A stretch of 64,000 nucleotides of DNA from Russula earlei (GCA_025769875.1 JAGFNK010000008.1:1-64000); one strand, 5' to 3'; positions 45,361 through 57,508 are shown, counted from the first letter of the stretch. Translations and numbers: made by a program. The notes: generated by a model from the letters alone, not told the origin.

Positions 45361-45915
45361 ATGTCTTCCTCGCCAATCACTTGTCATGGTAAGCGAATCC
45401 ACTTTAACGCGACACAAGACTCGTTCATTTCGACTCGAAAGTCCTCGATTCTTCAATTGGTAAACCCGCTGCAGGAGTAGGCGTAAATCTTCATTGGCAG
45501 ATCCGTCATGCCTCCGCAACCTGCAGGGGGCACGGATGTCTGGGAAATAGTGGCTAAAGGGTAAGATGTCACTTCTCCTCCATTCGGAGCTACCTAATTC
45601 TCCTTTTCAGAGCGACAAATGCCGATGGGCGCTGTACGGACCTCCTCTCAGGCAACCAACCTTTGGCGCACCGTGACAGCTTGAAGCTTGAGGCCGGAGG
45701 CGTATACAAAATTGTGTTCGAAACGAAAGACTACTTCGACAAAGCGGGGAAAGCGACTTTCTACCCTTGGGTTGAAGTACGTGCAGGCAGAAACATTTCC
45801 TGACACCAGAGAATGACACTCTCAGATTCCCTTCATAGTGACCAACCCCGATGAGCATCACCACATTCCACTGCTGATCAGCCCCTTTTCGTACACGACT
45901 TATCGAGGAAGCTGA
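45361..45915 (+). CDS. 5-hydroxyisourate hydrolase (transthyretin-like), apparent frameshift
   Basis: Purine-catabolism enzyme hydrolysing 5-hydroxyisourate from urate oxidation. Exon 1 and 2 give [19 protein letters not shown], the family N-terminal motif with catalytic His. A later part reads WEIVAKG, spliced to [14 protein letters not shown], then FYPWVE spliced to [20 protein letters not shown] and the family's terminal YRGS. Between 45500 and 45530 the frame must shift by +1: the upstream frame from GVGV would stop shortly, and WEIVAKG lies in the next frame. No intron with acceptable GT-AG ends and phase resolves this. Either an inserted base in the assembly or a disabled gene. Confidence 0.85.
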
Positions 45916-46175
45916 ACGACTATGTACCCAATGTTGATCCCATTCTGCTATGCTGTTAATATTGATGTATCGTGACAAGAGATACGTGTACTTCTACAAA
46001 GATGCATCGCGAGATCTAGCTCATAATAACCATCTTGCTCGTGTCTAAACGCGATGGAATCATGATCAGTGACAAGTGCCTTGCGTCCATGACAAACGAG
46101 CTCAACGTTGTGTGAAAAGAGATAAGGAACCGAAGACGGAACAAAGGGTGGGGAGGCCAACGATTTTGAGAGTCG

Positions 46176-46980
46176 CTAAGCAAGTACGTTCGCATATTGA
46201 ACGCCCTTGACATAACCTCCTCTCATAGAGTGCTTCACATTATACATAAACTGCTCCCTGTTTCTTCGTAATTCCTCGGCTGCGTCTGTAACAGGGACTC
46301 AGTAATAATCGGAGTCATTAGCCAGTGGTTTCTCACCTTTGTTCAGAGGATCATCCGCGTTTGGCTCTAAGAACAAGTATTGTAATCCAACCATTACGGA
46401 ATTCAGATTGAGGACAGGCTTCCAATCTTCCCTGAGAATGTTAAGGCAGACGTTCCCCTCCAGATCCACATTCGGATGATATATCTACAGAGAATGGATT
46501 TCGGGATTGTTCAAGACACGACTTTGAATCAACGTACCGTCTGTGTGCATTTCACCTTTGGTGGCTCATGGGGGTAGTTCATATTGATAACAAAGGAAAA
46601 AATGAAGGCACCACCCTTGTACATGCCTGGAAAAAGAGACGTCAAAAATAATGTACGAACGTGGATTCCATGATCGTGCCTTCATCGGGAGTGATAGTGA
46701 GAGTAAAGTTAAGGAGGTCCGCAGGGTCAGGGAAGTGGGTAACCATAGTAGAGGGGAGGTCGAGCTCAGTCAAGTCTTACCACCAACAAAGACTTAGTGA
46801 AAGCCACAGGTCAGTAGGACATGAATCTGACACATACCTTTCTGCACCCTGATCTGGGCGGCGCTTGTCTTGGGCTTCTTCTTTGCCGCCGCCTCCTCAT
46901 TCTTCTTCATACTCCATATCTGATTCGAAGGGTTGGTTAGTTGAACTGTCAGATACACGAGACATATATACCTTTATCAT
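46176..46980 (-). CDS. UBC12: NEDD8-conjugating enzyme UBC12
   Basis: E2 enzyme that transfers NEDD8/Rub1 to cullins, activating SCF-type ubiquitin ligases. A four-residue first exon (MIK) joins [27 protein letters not shown], the N-terminal extension unique to UBC12 that docks with the NEDD8 E1. The UBC fold shows [32 protein letters not shown], the active site [19 protein letters not shown] (catalytic Cys) and [24 protein letters not shown]. It ends [16 protein letters not shown]. Four or five short introns. Start lies 174 bp from the divergent oxygenase gene. Confidence 0.95.
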
Positions 46981-47154
46981 GGCGTGTAGCAAAAATCAAG
47001 TCGAGGACGATGTAGGTCTGTCGTGTGGTGCGTCAAGGTGTGTGTGTATGCGTGTGCAGAGTGAGTAGGCGCGTGTGCAAGGCGCGTCTAGGATTCCTAC
47101 GTAAGCAATGACACGCGCGTGATCCGCCCAGGGCTTTCTCTCTGTTACTGCCAA

Positions 47155-48556
47155 ATGCTTCCCATCATCGATCTTGATATATACAGGTCGCAGCCTTTGG
47201 GCTCTCCAGCAGTGGTTGCGGAATGTACCAAGGTATTTGTAAAGTCGCGTTTCAAACGTGAACAGTAAACGCTCATTTCCTCGGCACGATAGGCTGCCGA
47301 GGCACTCATCACTTATGGCGCGCTGCTTTTGCAGGACAGTCGCGTGTCCGAAGACGATAACGCTACATTTCTCGACCTTCTCGAGGATTATTTCTCTCAA
47401 CCTCTCTTTGAATTACAAAAGACGAGCGCCCTGAAGTCGGTTATCAAGTAGGGGTCACCCTCGAGAACACCGAGAAACCCAAGTGTGCGGTCGACGAACC
47501 TTGTCTCAGGGTCATCGCCCGACTAGAGCCTGATCAAAGGCCTTTGGACATCAGCGCTCACCAGCCGGACCCGAAATGCAGATTTTTCTGGAGGATGGGC
47601 GACATGCCACCATATAAGACTCAATTTCCTGCCCTCAATGCTTCCAACGTCGTTCCCCAAGCGGAGAGTTTGAAAGATAGGTGGCCTTCGATAATGGGGA
47701 AATGGGGCTCTGCGATGAAGTCCGCGTGAGTACTAGATGTCAGCAGCTGTACAAGAACCAACACTAGACATACAAACGGTTTTAGCGTTGAAGGCGTCGC
47801 ACAGATGGCCGCAGTTGGTCTAGGCTTACCTCGGGAAACGTTCACGGATGCTGGGAGATATGGGTACGGGTTCCCTCGCTGCGCGTTCTTCTCGTGTTCA
47901 TTGTGCTCAGTCCCCATCTCTTGGCACCTACGGCCTCGGATCTGGTCAAGTATGATAAGAAAGATATCATCCTTGCCGGCTTTCACACCGATCTCAACTT
48001 CTTGACCATTCATGGTCGTTCGAGATACCCGGGCCTTCACATATGGGCTCGTAACACAGGGAAACGCATTCTTGTCCAGTTTCCGCCGACCGGTCGTTAC
48101 TTACTCGTGCAAGCCGGGAAACAGCTGGAGCATCTTAGCGGCGGTCTTATCAAAGCGGGATACCACGAAGTTGTGGTAAACGAAGCTACCATCGCGGTAA
48201 TGCTCTCTGTGTGATCATCCTCTCGTTCTCCTGTGCTTAACGGACGTAAAAGACCATCCAGAGACGAAAGGTCGAATACCCTGACCGGCCTCTCATCAGA
48301 ATATCATCGACTTTCTTTTGGCACCTGTCGTCTGACTACGATCTTGCACCAATTCCGTCCCTGGCCAAGCGCTCCAGTGATACGAATGTACAGAACAAAG
48401 GGAGGGGACTGCTAGAGGATTCAGAAGATCCCATTTACGAACCAATGAAAGTCGGTCAGCAGGTCCAGGAGTGAGTTCCGAGAACAGTAAAACATGATTG
48501 GATTGTCTGACTGCCTTGCCCACAGTGAACTGAAGCATATCGAACTCATGGCCTAG
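47155..48556 (+). CDS. 2-oxoglutarate/Fe(II) oxygenase (isopenicillin N synthase-like), apparent frameshift
   Basis: Non-haem iron oxygenase of the isopenicillin-N-synthase-like superfamily; substrate unknown. The N-terminus MLPIIDLDIYRS is typical. HTDLNFLTIHGRSRYPGL supplies the HxD iron ligands, AGYHEVVVNEATIA a distal His, and RPLIRISSTFFWHL the 2OG-binding RxS. Exon joins near 47218, 48195 and 48470 are consistent with short introns, and the last exon ends DELKHIELMA. At 47416-47420 the frame shifts by -1: the sequence after YFSQPLFELQK must move into the frame giving DERPEVGYQVGVTLENTEKPKC, the conserved continuation. The site is a run of four A, one base short of an in-frame five. Likely an assembly deletion. 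Confidence 0.83.
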
Positions 48557-48747
48557 AACTATATTCATATCAAATATACTGTAAGATCCCCATCGTTATG
48601 ACTGTATGTAGTGTAGTATATACAGGTGTGATTGAGTGATTGAAGTTGAATTCAATGTAACCTGTCAAACAAAAATAAAGATATCAACCAAATGGAATAT
48701 TGTATCTGTGTGCCCAACAAATCCCATACGAGACATGTCAGGGAAGG

Positions 48748-51098
48748 TCAACCTGAAGTATCTTCAAAGATACCAAGGACACTCTGGAGCTTGGTCTTCA
48801 TTTCGTCCCATTCGGAATCCGGATCAGATAGAGAGGTGATAGCACCGCCTGCGCCGATGATCCACGTCTCAGCTTCGTGGTCAGTGCAGTCGACCACTCC
48901 GTCTCGAGGCTGATCGTCATACTTGAAGCAGCTGCGAATAACCACGGACCAATCGCCCCCACCACCTACATCCCAATAGCCGAATACTCCAGAGTAGATA
49001 CCGCGATTGTTATCTTCCAACGTTTGCAAGATCTCCACGCTGCGCTTCTTAGGGGCTCCAGTCATGCTCCCTGAGACCAATTGTTAGGTTGAACACACCC
49101 CAAGATGAGAGATAGATTTACCTGGAGGAAGGCTGCTTTTAAGGACTTCCCAGCCAAGGATGCCAGAATCAACGTCCGAGTCTGAGACGGTCCTTCCTCC
49201 TTCGATGACGCTAACCATTTGCCATACCGTTTCGTACTCCTCCACGTGGCAGAATTGCTTGACCGTGACATCATCCCCAACGACGCCATGAAGATCGTGA
49301 CGGATGAGGTCAACGATCATGAGATTCTCCGCAACCTCCTTTTTACTGCCAGCCAGTAATTCTTCGGCGACTTCCCGAGTGATGCCAGGGCCTTTGCGGA
49401 CGGTGCCTTTGATTGGGCGTAGCTGACAACGAGTGTACGGAGGGCGTGTAAATGATAGAAATCGTTCTGGTGATGATGAGAGGACAGTCGATGGATGAAG
49501 GCGCAGAAACCCGGAGTATGGAGCTGGGTTGTGTCTGCGGAGGCGCCTGTAGAGTTCCCAGGACGGGCTGGTGAGATTTGGCGAGGGGTGGACTGTGATG
49601 CGGGTATGGGCGGTCAGACAGAGCTCATAAGAGTCTCCGGAGAAAAGATACTCCTTTGCCTCGTGTATACGCGACTTATACACCTTCTCATAGGGAAGGT
49701 GAATAATTGGGGGCTGGGAGAACAGTGGAACAGGGGTTTCGCAGGACGACTTTGCAGACAATAGTTTTGCCGCCTCGACGAGAAGACGCGCAGTCTCGTC
49801 TATCCACTTAGTGTCGTTGGCCCTCAGGGATTGTATGTAAATATCGTCGGAAAGTGAATCCGCCACAATGCTCCGCTCCACAAACACAAGATTCAGATCA
49901 GGATGTCGCCTGCGGGAGAGGTCTTTTCGATGCATAACGGGTACTCGTAGGGATTCCAAGCCAAGTTCATAGCCAAGATAACCAACCAGCCCTCCCCAGA
50001 ATGGTACCTTCGAGGGGCCATCATTGGCCCTACGAGACTGCATAAAGGTTGTTAGCCATGACCAGACGTCGTGGTGATCAAGAGGCTCAAGCCAATGCTC
50101 TTCTCCACGCGACAAGTGGATGTGATTAGCGCCCACAGAGTAGCTAAGCTTCAACGTTTCTTGATCAACACAACCGATGATGGAGTATCTCCCCGGTTGA
50201 GCGGCAGATTCCAACAGAACAAAGGGCGTAGATTCGTCTGGTGCGCCAAGGACGTCGCACATATCCGTAACAGATATGTCGGGTAAGTGTAGCATAGATG
50301 TTTTAATCGAGACAACATCATGTTGAGACGGATTGATTAAGGACGGTTGAGGCCAGGGAGGGCCAACCAAGGAAAATGACACATCGGACCATGGTTGCGG
50401 GTTTCGTCCCTGGAAGGCGTACCAATTTTTGGCCAACCTCCAGAAGTTTTGTAACACTTGAAAACCACCCTCCGACGTGCGCACGGACTCGGGGTGGTAT
50501 TGGACAGCCCAAAAGGGTTTGGTTCTATGTCTAATGGCCATCACGACTTGCCCGTTCTCAACGCCATCATCTGCCCATGCCAAAGGCTCGATGTCTCCAT
50601 CGTCTTGCAGGATTACGTGTAAAGAGTGGTATCGTACGGCATATATCTCGCTGATGCCTTTAAAGAGCCCAGTGCCGTCATGATTGATCCGGGATATGTG
50701 GCCATGTTTCACTGCGCCCAACCGTTTCAAGCGAGCACCAAATTGAAGAGCAAGACTCTGTAGACCGAGGCAAACCCCGAATATGGGAATAAGAGAGTGA
50801 AATGGGAGCTTCCAGAGCTGTGAGACGATTCCAACGTCTTTAGCAATTTCCGGAGATCCGGGACCTGGACCGACGATGACGGCGGAGAATTGGGGAAGGA
50901 TGGACGTTAATTGCTGGATAGATAGTTGATCGTTCCGAATGATATGTATCTGGGTATCGGGAATCGATTTCCGACACAAGGCGGCTAGGCTTGAGAACTC
51001 TTTCAATAAATAGGATAGTGAGAGAGGAAGACAACCCACTTATGCGTAAATGAGTCGTAAGAGTCTATAAGTAGAATCCGAGGGTAAGAGAGGGACAT
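48748..51098 (-). CDS. ABZ1: Aminodeoxychorismate synthase (PabA-PabB fusion)
   Basis: Bifunctional folate-pathway enzyme making 4-amino-4-deoxychorismate from chorismate and glutamine. The N-terminal glutamine amidotransferase shows RILLIDSYDSFTHN (across a 52-nt intron), VGPGPGSPEIAKD, the nucleophile in FGVCLGLQSLALQFG, and VRYHSLHV and YHPESVRTSEGG. The C-terminal PabB domain has YEKVYKSRIHEAKEYLFSGDSYELCLT, SSSPERFLSF, the ADC-synthase-specific PIKGTVRKGPG (Lys, not the Ala of anthranilate synthase), DLIRHDL and the final MTGAPKKRSVEILQ. All catalytic motifs are present. Starts lie 115 bp from the divergent TTI1. Confidence 0.94.
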
Positions 51099-51213
51099 GT
51101 CAAGATGACTATGTGCATGGGACGAGTGAATAAGTTAGCGTGAAGGGGAGGCAGGCAAATGAGCCTCACCTGCCGTCCCATCCTGTCTTTGTCATCCATC
51201 AAGACCGGCACAG

Positions 51214-54200
51214 ATGGCGGAAACACAAGACCGAGACATATTCAAAGAGGTACAGTATTCGTGCGTACCTTGTCATGTTGCTCTCGTTTATCGTATGCAA
51301 TAGCTTAAGCGATTATGCGTGCCACTGCTCGAAAACTCACGGCTCTCGCCCGTCCTTATTCCCCGCGTTCTTTCTCTCCTCACAGAGCTCCATGCTCTCC
51401 TTCAAAATCTGCACCACACTGGATTCAATTTCTCGCCATCCCTCATATCTTACATCATGTTTCCGTTCACCTCGATACTGGGCCGCAATGATTCGGCCGC
51501 CATACCAGATCGCGTCCTCGAAATGATCCTGTTATCCCTCCGCATCCTTTTTGAGGACTGGTGGCGATATTGCGACCTTCAAACATGGGAGCAGCTCTTC
51601 AAGCTATGTGGCGCATTCATCGGGGACATCGGGGTCAAAGGTAAAGGAAAGGAAAGGGACGACGAGTTAAAGGAAGCTGCTATACGCTGTCTCATCAGTC
51701 TCACTCGGAAACGCGAGTCGGAAAGTGACGCGGACCTCACATTCCCTCAGCCCGTTTATTCGCAAGAGACCGCTAGACTGTCGAAATTCTTGGAACATGC
51801 ACGCACCGTCAGTTTTATCCCGATACTTGGGCAAACAGTAAATGCCCTAATCACCACCGCGGCATCTTCCTCTCTGCGTCTCCAAAGGGCCTCCCTGGAG
51901 CTCTTGTGTATCCTTTTTGAACTCTATGTATCTGAGGATTTTGCGCCAACCGTTCTTCCAGGATTCGTTAGTACCATGAGCAGAATTGCTTTGGGCACGC
52001 CAACTTCGAAAAGCTGGGCAAATGGCGAAATCGTCTCGCTCGCTCTATCTGCTATGCAGACGGCGATAATTAAATCAGTCAGCGACGATATATGTATCAA
52101 GGAGGGTTTAGTCCACGAAGTCACGGACCTCGACGATCTCATCACGGTCGCAGAAGGGACGGCCGAGCGTGAGGCCTCTCCAGGAGAAGAGCATCATATA
52201 AGGCGTACCCTTCCCTGGTTGAAAGCAACGTCCTCTCAGCTTTTGATGGCACTCAAAACATTGACACCAATACTATCGCACCCCACAGCAACCGCCCTCT
52301 TGGCAATGTCTTCCCTATCGTCGTCCCTCCTAGAATCTACCTCACTCACATTACCATTCTGCCAACCTCTCCTCTCTTCGTTCTTGCTCTCGCTCTCCCG
52401 ATCCACTTATGACTCTGTATCGTCCCGAGCGCATAGCTCCTTGATCCAGCTTACCAGCCCACCATCGAAAACACAACACGCACTATTACAAACCCTTCTC
52501 GAAATGACCGGAAACATATTATCCACCCTTCCACGAGTACTACCTTCTCACGACGACTCCAGGGTTGAACACCTTGCTGGTCAAGTAGAGGCAATATGTC
52601 GCCTTGTCGCCTCTCAATCCGAAAACTTTTCGATTCTTGCCAGAGGCCTTGGAAAGTTGTTCGGTCCCACCGGGGGGATCGAAAGATGGGGTTGGCGCCT
52701 ACTCGCAGTGATGGAATTCGAGATGTCGCAGGTGACCGTGATGGATACCCCGGCGGCGAGCTTGATGCTGGAACAAGGAACAAACCCGCACGAGCCTACC
52801 TTCCCCGAACTGTTGCTCAAGCATGTAGCAACCCGAAGTGTTCGGGCTACCCTAGAACAAATGTTCAGGGGTTTGGGACGTTCCGGTGGCGAGGATTGTA
52901 TTTATGCTGTTGAATGGTTTACGGCAATTGGTCGGAACAGGAGAGACGATCGAGGCGTAGCGGCACTTTGGTTAGGTTGCCGTCTGCTGGAGGGAATCGC
53001 TGGCGTTTTCGTGGGCATTTCCGAAGTCCACTTGGTTTCCAGACGCTCAAATCGATTCTACACGGCAACGCGGGGTCTTTCAAGACGCATTTCTGAGCTT
53101 TGGGAAGATGCAGAATCGGAATTGGAAACTTTCGGTACTTCCAAGGAAGATGGGATGGATGATATGCCGAGCATCGAACACAGACAGGGAATTGTTGTCT
53201 TGGATCAGTCCCTACGCATTGGCCGTGGCACGCCGGTTGCCCCCCCCAGGAAGACATCTAAATCAAATTTTCATCGAATGGTTGCTTTGCAGCTGTTGTC
53301 GGTATCTGCGAGAATCCTGCAGGCACGGTTCACCCCAATGCTCCTTTATACAATGTATCCCGTCCTACAATCCATTATATCGCCAGTGTCACAGCTGTCC
53401 GACTCTGGATTTGCAGCTTTGAGCATCATTGCTTCTAGTCTCTCGTATGCTTCACCGGCCAACTTACTACTTTCCAACTTCGACTACGTTCTCGATGCTG
53501 TCTCGCGCCGGCTTAGCCGACAACGACTGGATATGGATGCAGTCAAGGTACTTCTAGTCGTCGTGCGGCTCGTCGGCCGTGATGTCATTCAGAAGGCGTC
53601 CGATGTCGTTGAAGAATGTTTCGACAGGCTGGACGAATACCACGGATACGAAATCGTCGTGGACGGCTTAATAGAGGTTCTACTCGAGGTTGTCAAGGTT
53701 GTCGAGAGTGATGAAGATAGCCACGTTGTTCGTGAAGAGGACACCGTGGGTAAGATCGCCGTCCCCCCAGATAACACGCGCATGGATGCTTTTGAAAGCT
53801 GGTTCGCATCCAGGAACGACACCAAAGATCACGAAGACGATTCAACTGATTATGGCCCAGCTCCGCGGCGTCCATGGGGGGGCAGAGACACAACGGTCCC
53901 CGAGGAGTCCAAGCTCGACGAGGGTCAGACGCAAACAGAACCCGAAGTCATTAAAGTTACCCCAATACAGGCTTTATCGAAGCAGATTGTGTCGAGGACG
54001 ATCTACTTTCTGACGCACCAGTCCGCAACGATTCGAGCGAAGATTCTGTCTCTCCTATCATCAGCGGTGCCAATTCTACCAGAGTCGGCCCTGCTAACGT
54101 CCATACACCAGGCGTGGCCATTCATCCTCAACAGGCTTTCGGATCGCGAACCTTTCGTGGTCACAGCTGCTGCGGGGCTTGTTGAAGCCTTGTCGATGCA

Positions 54201-54651
54201 TGTGGGCCCCTTCATGTATCGAAAGGTTTGGGACGATGTCTGGCCGTGCTTCAGAACATTGCTCCAAAAACTCGAGGTCGCGGACTCGAAAAGTGCCTTG
54301 ATTCGGCGAGGAGCGGGGTATGTTGGAACGGAGTCAGCGTATACGCAGTCACATAAATTATATCGGTCTATGCTCAAGACCATGACAGCATCTATGAAAG
54401 GCGTGCAAGTAAACGACTCGGTCGCATGGGAGATGTTTCTATGTTTCAGGCGATTCCTGCACAACCAATCACGCCGAGAACTCCAGATTTGCGCAATTGA
54501 CTTATTTGTCGCAGCGGGGAAGAACAATGCAGATGCAATGTGGTTGGTACTTTTTTCCACTATGGCCACCGGTGACAACCCGACGTCATTTCTGCAGAAG
54601 AATGAGTGGGATATCAAGGAAAATTCGGAGACTATATTTCAGCAGCTGTAA
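51214..54651 (+). CDS. TTI1: TTI1-like subunit of the TTT (TELO2-TTI1-TTI2) complex
   Basis: HEAT-repeat scaffold protein that assembles PIKK kinases such as TOR, ATM and ATR with Hsp90. A small first exon (MAETQDRDIFKE) joins LKRLCVPLLENSR, after which a single exon of over 1100 codons follows. Family-like blocks include VRATLEQMFRGLGR, VALQLLSVSARILQARFTPMLL, HQAWPFILNRLSDREPFVVTAA, ALIRRGAGYVGTESAYTQSHKLY and ELQICAIDLFVAAGKNNADAMWLVL. An acidic disordered stretch lies around residues 810-880. Function follows from the family; assignment rests on the C-terminal conserved part. Its stop is 76 bp from the convergent dCMP deaminase stop. Confidence 0.85.
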
Positions 54652-54727
54652 CGATAAACATTTTATGTAGCTTAAGGATATTCTCTCCTTAGTATGATAC
54701 TTACGATCAGTAATAGCCATAGGGAAA

Positions 54728-56246
54728 TCATAACGTCTGCCGGTGCCTTCGAAGTGTCACGCCGGCATCTTTGAAAATCTTTGCTGATGCATCGTCTCTG
54801 TAACTGTAGTCAGTAGCTAGACGAGCATCGTTGTTTAGGAACGCTTACACTTTATAGCTGAGGTTGTACACCACCTCCTTGACGCCAGTTTGCACAATCT
54901 TCACCGTACAAGTGAGGCATGGACATCTGCGATCTCGTTCAGGAGACGAAACGTATTGAAGAAGAGTTTTTGTGCTGACGTGTTGCAATACAGAGTAGCC
55001 CCGGTAACACGCTCTCGTCCAGCTTCGAGTAATGCATTCTCTTCAGCATGTAAGCACAAGCAACTTTCGTGTTCTTGAGAGCCATTGCAGCGCGCACATC
55101 CGCCTTCATTGCAGTTCGTAAGACCGAGAGGCGTTCCATTGTAGCTGTGAGAACGGTGATTGATACGGACAAGTGGGCAGATTGGACATAAATATACCCC
55201 GTGGCAAGTATTCGCTTGTTACGCACTAAGATAGCGCCGACGCGTCTTTTCATACAGTTGGATCTCATGGAGGCGAGGGAAGCCAAAGTCTGGGTGGATG
55301 CGTCATCTCCGATGATGGAAAGGTACCGAGTGATTCCCTACCATGAAGTAAGAGTCCCAACTGGGCCTAAGGCGATCCACGTCTAGAAGGTTTATGTTGT
55401 CCAAGTATGAGCGCAAAGCTGTAACGGTGTCAAAATTGTTGACCACATGCAAGGTCACGTATTTCTGGAGGCTGTGGAGAGGTGACAGGTATCCGACTTG
55501 GTAATTTTCAGGCTTGTCATTCTGCCGATGAGAGTCACTTCTCCGACCGTAGACATCGGCATCATTGGCTATGATAAAAGCGTCGAGAGACACCCCTGCA
55601 AGATGGCTTTCATGAAGAAAAGCGTGATGAAATAGATGGTAAGGTGGAAAGAAGAACGAACTTATTAGCGCGGCGAAACCTATCCGATATTGGTGCATCG
55701 ATGCTAATCAGCATGAAAAAGGGGCGCTTGATAAACATCTGGATCGTCTGCTCGGTTCGCAAATCCTGTGTCACGAAGTTCTGGCACCAGTTCTTGGTGA
55801 CATGCGCAAGAAGTTCCTCCGCTGACGTAAAACATAGCGACTGATCTGGAACATTTCTGTGGGGGGGTCGGGGAGAGATTGGGGAGGGTACAGAAGACTC
55901 GAGGGATAGAAAGGAATTCGCAGTTAGTTTGCCCCTCTGAGGGTCCGGGTCCACCTCGAGAACGTCACGAGTAGGCGAGTCCACAACTGTGTTGGTACTT
56001 GTGTCGTCTGTGTCTATGAACGAAAAGAGATGATCTGGATCGCTTGGAATTACCTGGAAGAGGTTAACAAGTTGGATGAGATAGCGAAAGGGTAAGAGTG
56101 CTTACCATGGAACGCCGTTGAAGTTGGACTTGACCGTTTTGTGCTGTTTGCGAACTAAGCCTCACTGGTACGAACTCGTTCTCTAAGAGATACGTCTCTA
56201 CAGTTGATTTACCCGAGAGCCGGGTGCCGATAATTGCAATGAACAT
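54728..56246 (-). CDS. DCD1: Deoxycytidylate (dCMP) deaminase with P-loop N-terminal extension
   Basis: Converts dCMP to dUMP, the substrate of thymidylate synthase. The C-terminal zinc domain shows TLASLASMRSNCMKRRVGAILV, YNGTPLGLTNCNEGGC (across introns), the zinc/catalytic motif HAEENALLEAG and CPCLTC, then VKEVVYNLSYK. It ends KIFKDAGVTLRRHRQTL. The N-terminal 220 residues precede this: MFIAIIGTRLSGKSTVETYLLE contains an intact Walker-A (GxxxxGKS), like a nucleotide kinase, and LRSYLDNINLLDVDRLRPSWDSYFM leads into the deaminase. Such extensions occur in fungal orthologs, often degenerate; here the P-loop looks intact. Five or more introns. Confidence 0.9.
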
Positions 56247-56496
56247 GCTCGTATCACAGGCCGAGGTTGGGCTCCGGACGAAAGGTGAGTTTGATGTGCC
56301 ATGGCTGTCGGCCCAATACGGACGGATTATAATCAAATCAGACGTTGACCAATTCCCGATAATTTCTATTTCTATTTCACACGCTAACCGTGTATTTCAT
56401 TCAAATCGGTGTAGGAGAACAAGACGGAGCATCAAAACTGAGCCTTGTTCATAGTAGATCCAGAACCAGTCGTCACCCTATGATAGATGTGAATAG

Positions 56497-57508
56497 TCAT
56501 GTCGCTGGGTCCCCATGCGGTAGCGACGAAGTTATCCACTTCTTCTCCTTCGCTGCCGCACGTCCTTTCGCTCGTCGTTCCTTGGCGGCCCTCATATCCT
56601 TTGGAGCTGTCGTGAGGAGCTGTTTGACATGGGAGGGCTCCAATGCCACTCCTCGTATAGACCTTATCCAGGACGCAGGAGGATCAGGTACAGTTGCAAG
56701 TAGAGGTTCCAGTTGGCCCAGTCCAGGTGTCAAGTCCTGGAAATGATGTCAGTAATCATAGAACAACTGACAAGGACATACATCGAGAGCCAACACAGAG
56801 ACCCGCTTCAAGTAACCCAGCACGTTTGCAAGGGCAGTGGACGCCCCAGCGGGCAGCTGAACGACTTTGATTATTGCATCCTCCGATCTCGCTGAATTGC
56901 ACAAAGCGACCAACTGAGGGAGATGTGCTACAAGAGCGGGCGTGTCCAAGTCTGCGTGGCATATAAAAATAACTCTTGTTAAAAACTGCTTCTGATCAAC
57001 AGCTGTGCCAGGAGTAATGACGGTCTGACGACCAGACCGGACTTCTCTTTCTAGGACCTTCGTCACTGAATTGATTCCGGCTCTCATGTGTGAGATAATA
57101 GGTGGAGGGGACGGGGATTGATGAAGCAATTCTTGATTAGTTTCATCAACGTAACTCTCTGTTTGTTCATGAGACGCGCTTGTAGCCATGTTGACGTGCG
57201 CTTCCTTTTGCGTGTTGCGGGCCAGTTGGTAATGCGCGGCCACTCCGTCAAAAAGTGCGGTCAACCGAGTCAAGATACTCTGTTGTAGACTTGAAGATAC
57301 AGTCGGACTTTCCAAGACACGACACTGGTCAGAAAGAAATAATATAAGACAGAAACACGTTTTCTCACCAATCAACGTGGAAAGGATTGGCCAAGACACT
57401 CTTATAGACGGGCCTACGATCGATTGACTGCTTGTGGCTTGCACGTCGGGAAGTATTCGTGTATACCTTTGCTGCTCTCTCTGACATGGTTTGACAAGAC
57501 GAAACCAT
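56497..57508 (-). CDS. RNase P/MRP subunit POP3-like
   Basis: L7Ae-related protein of the RNase P and RNase MRP ribonucleoproteins (PF08228). After splicing, RPVYKSVLANPFHVD leads into SSSLQQSILTRLTALFDGVAAHYQLA, then RVIFICHADLDTPALVAHLPQLVALC, VVQLPAGASTALANVLGYLKRVSVLAL and the last exon ending KEKKWITSSLPHGDPAT with a Lys/Arg-rich stretch. VVQLPxGxxxxL and LKRVSVLAL match the POP3 core. The 5' end is unclear: MSERAAK at 57487, extended by seven codons at 57508, splices in frame using a short intron of about 36 nt, but other starts are possible. Confidence 0.72.

Noticed and set aside
45361..51098. Possible biosynthetic gene cluster around the 2OG oxygenase and aminodeoxychorismate synthase
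   Set aside because: Neighbours are UBC12, HIU hydrolase, RRP1 and TTI1, all housekeeping; no PKS, NRPS, terpene cyclase, P450 or transporter is present, and the synthase has the folate-type PIKGT motif.
48748..51098. Anthranilate synthase
   Set aside because: The PIKGT lysine in the chorismate-binding domain and the order amidotransferase-PabB indicate aminodeoxychorismate synthase.
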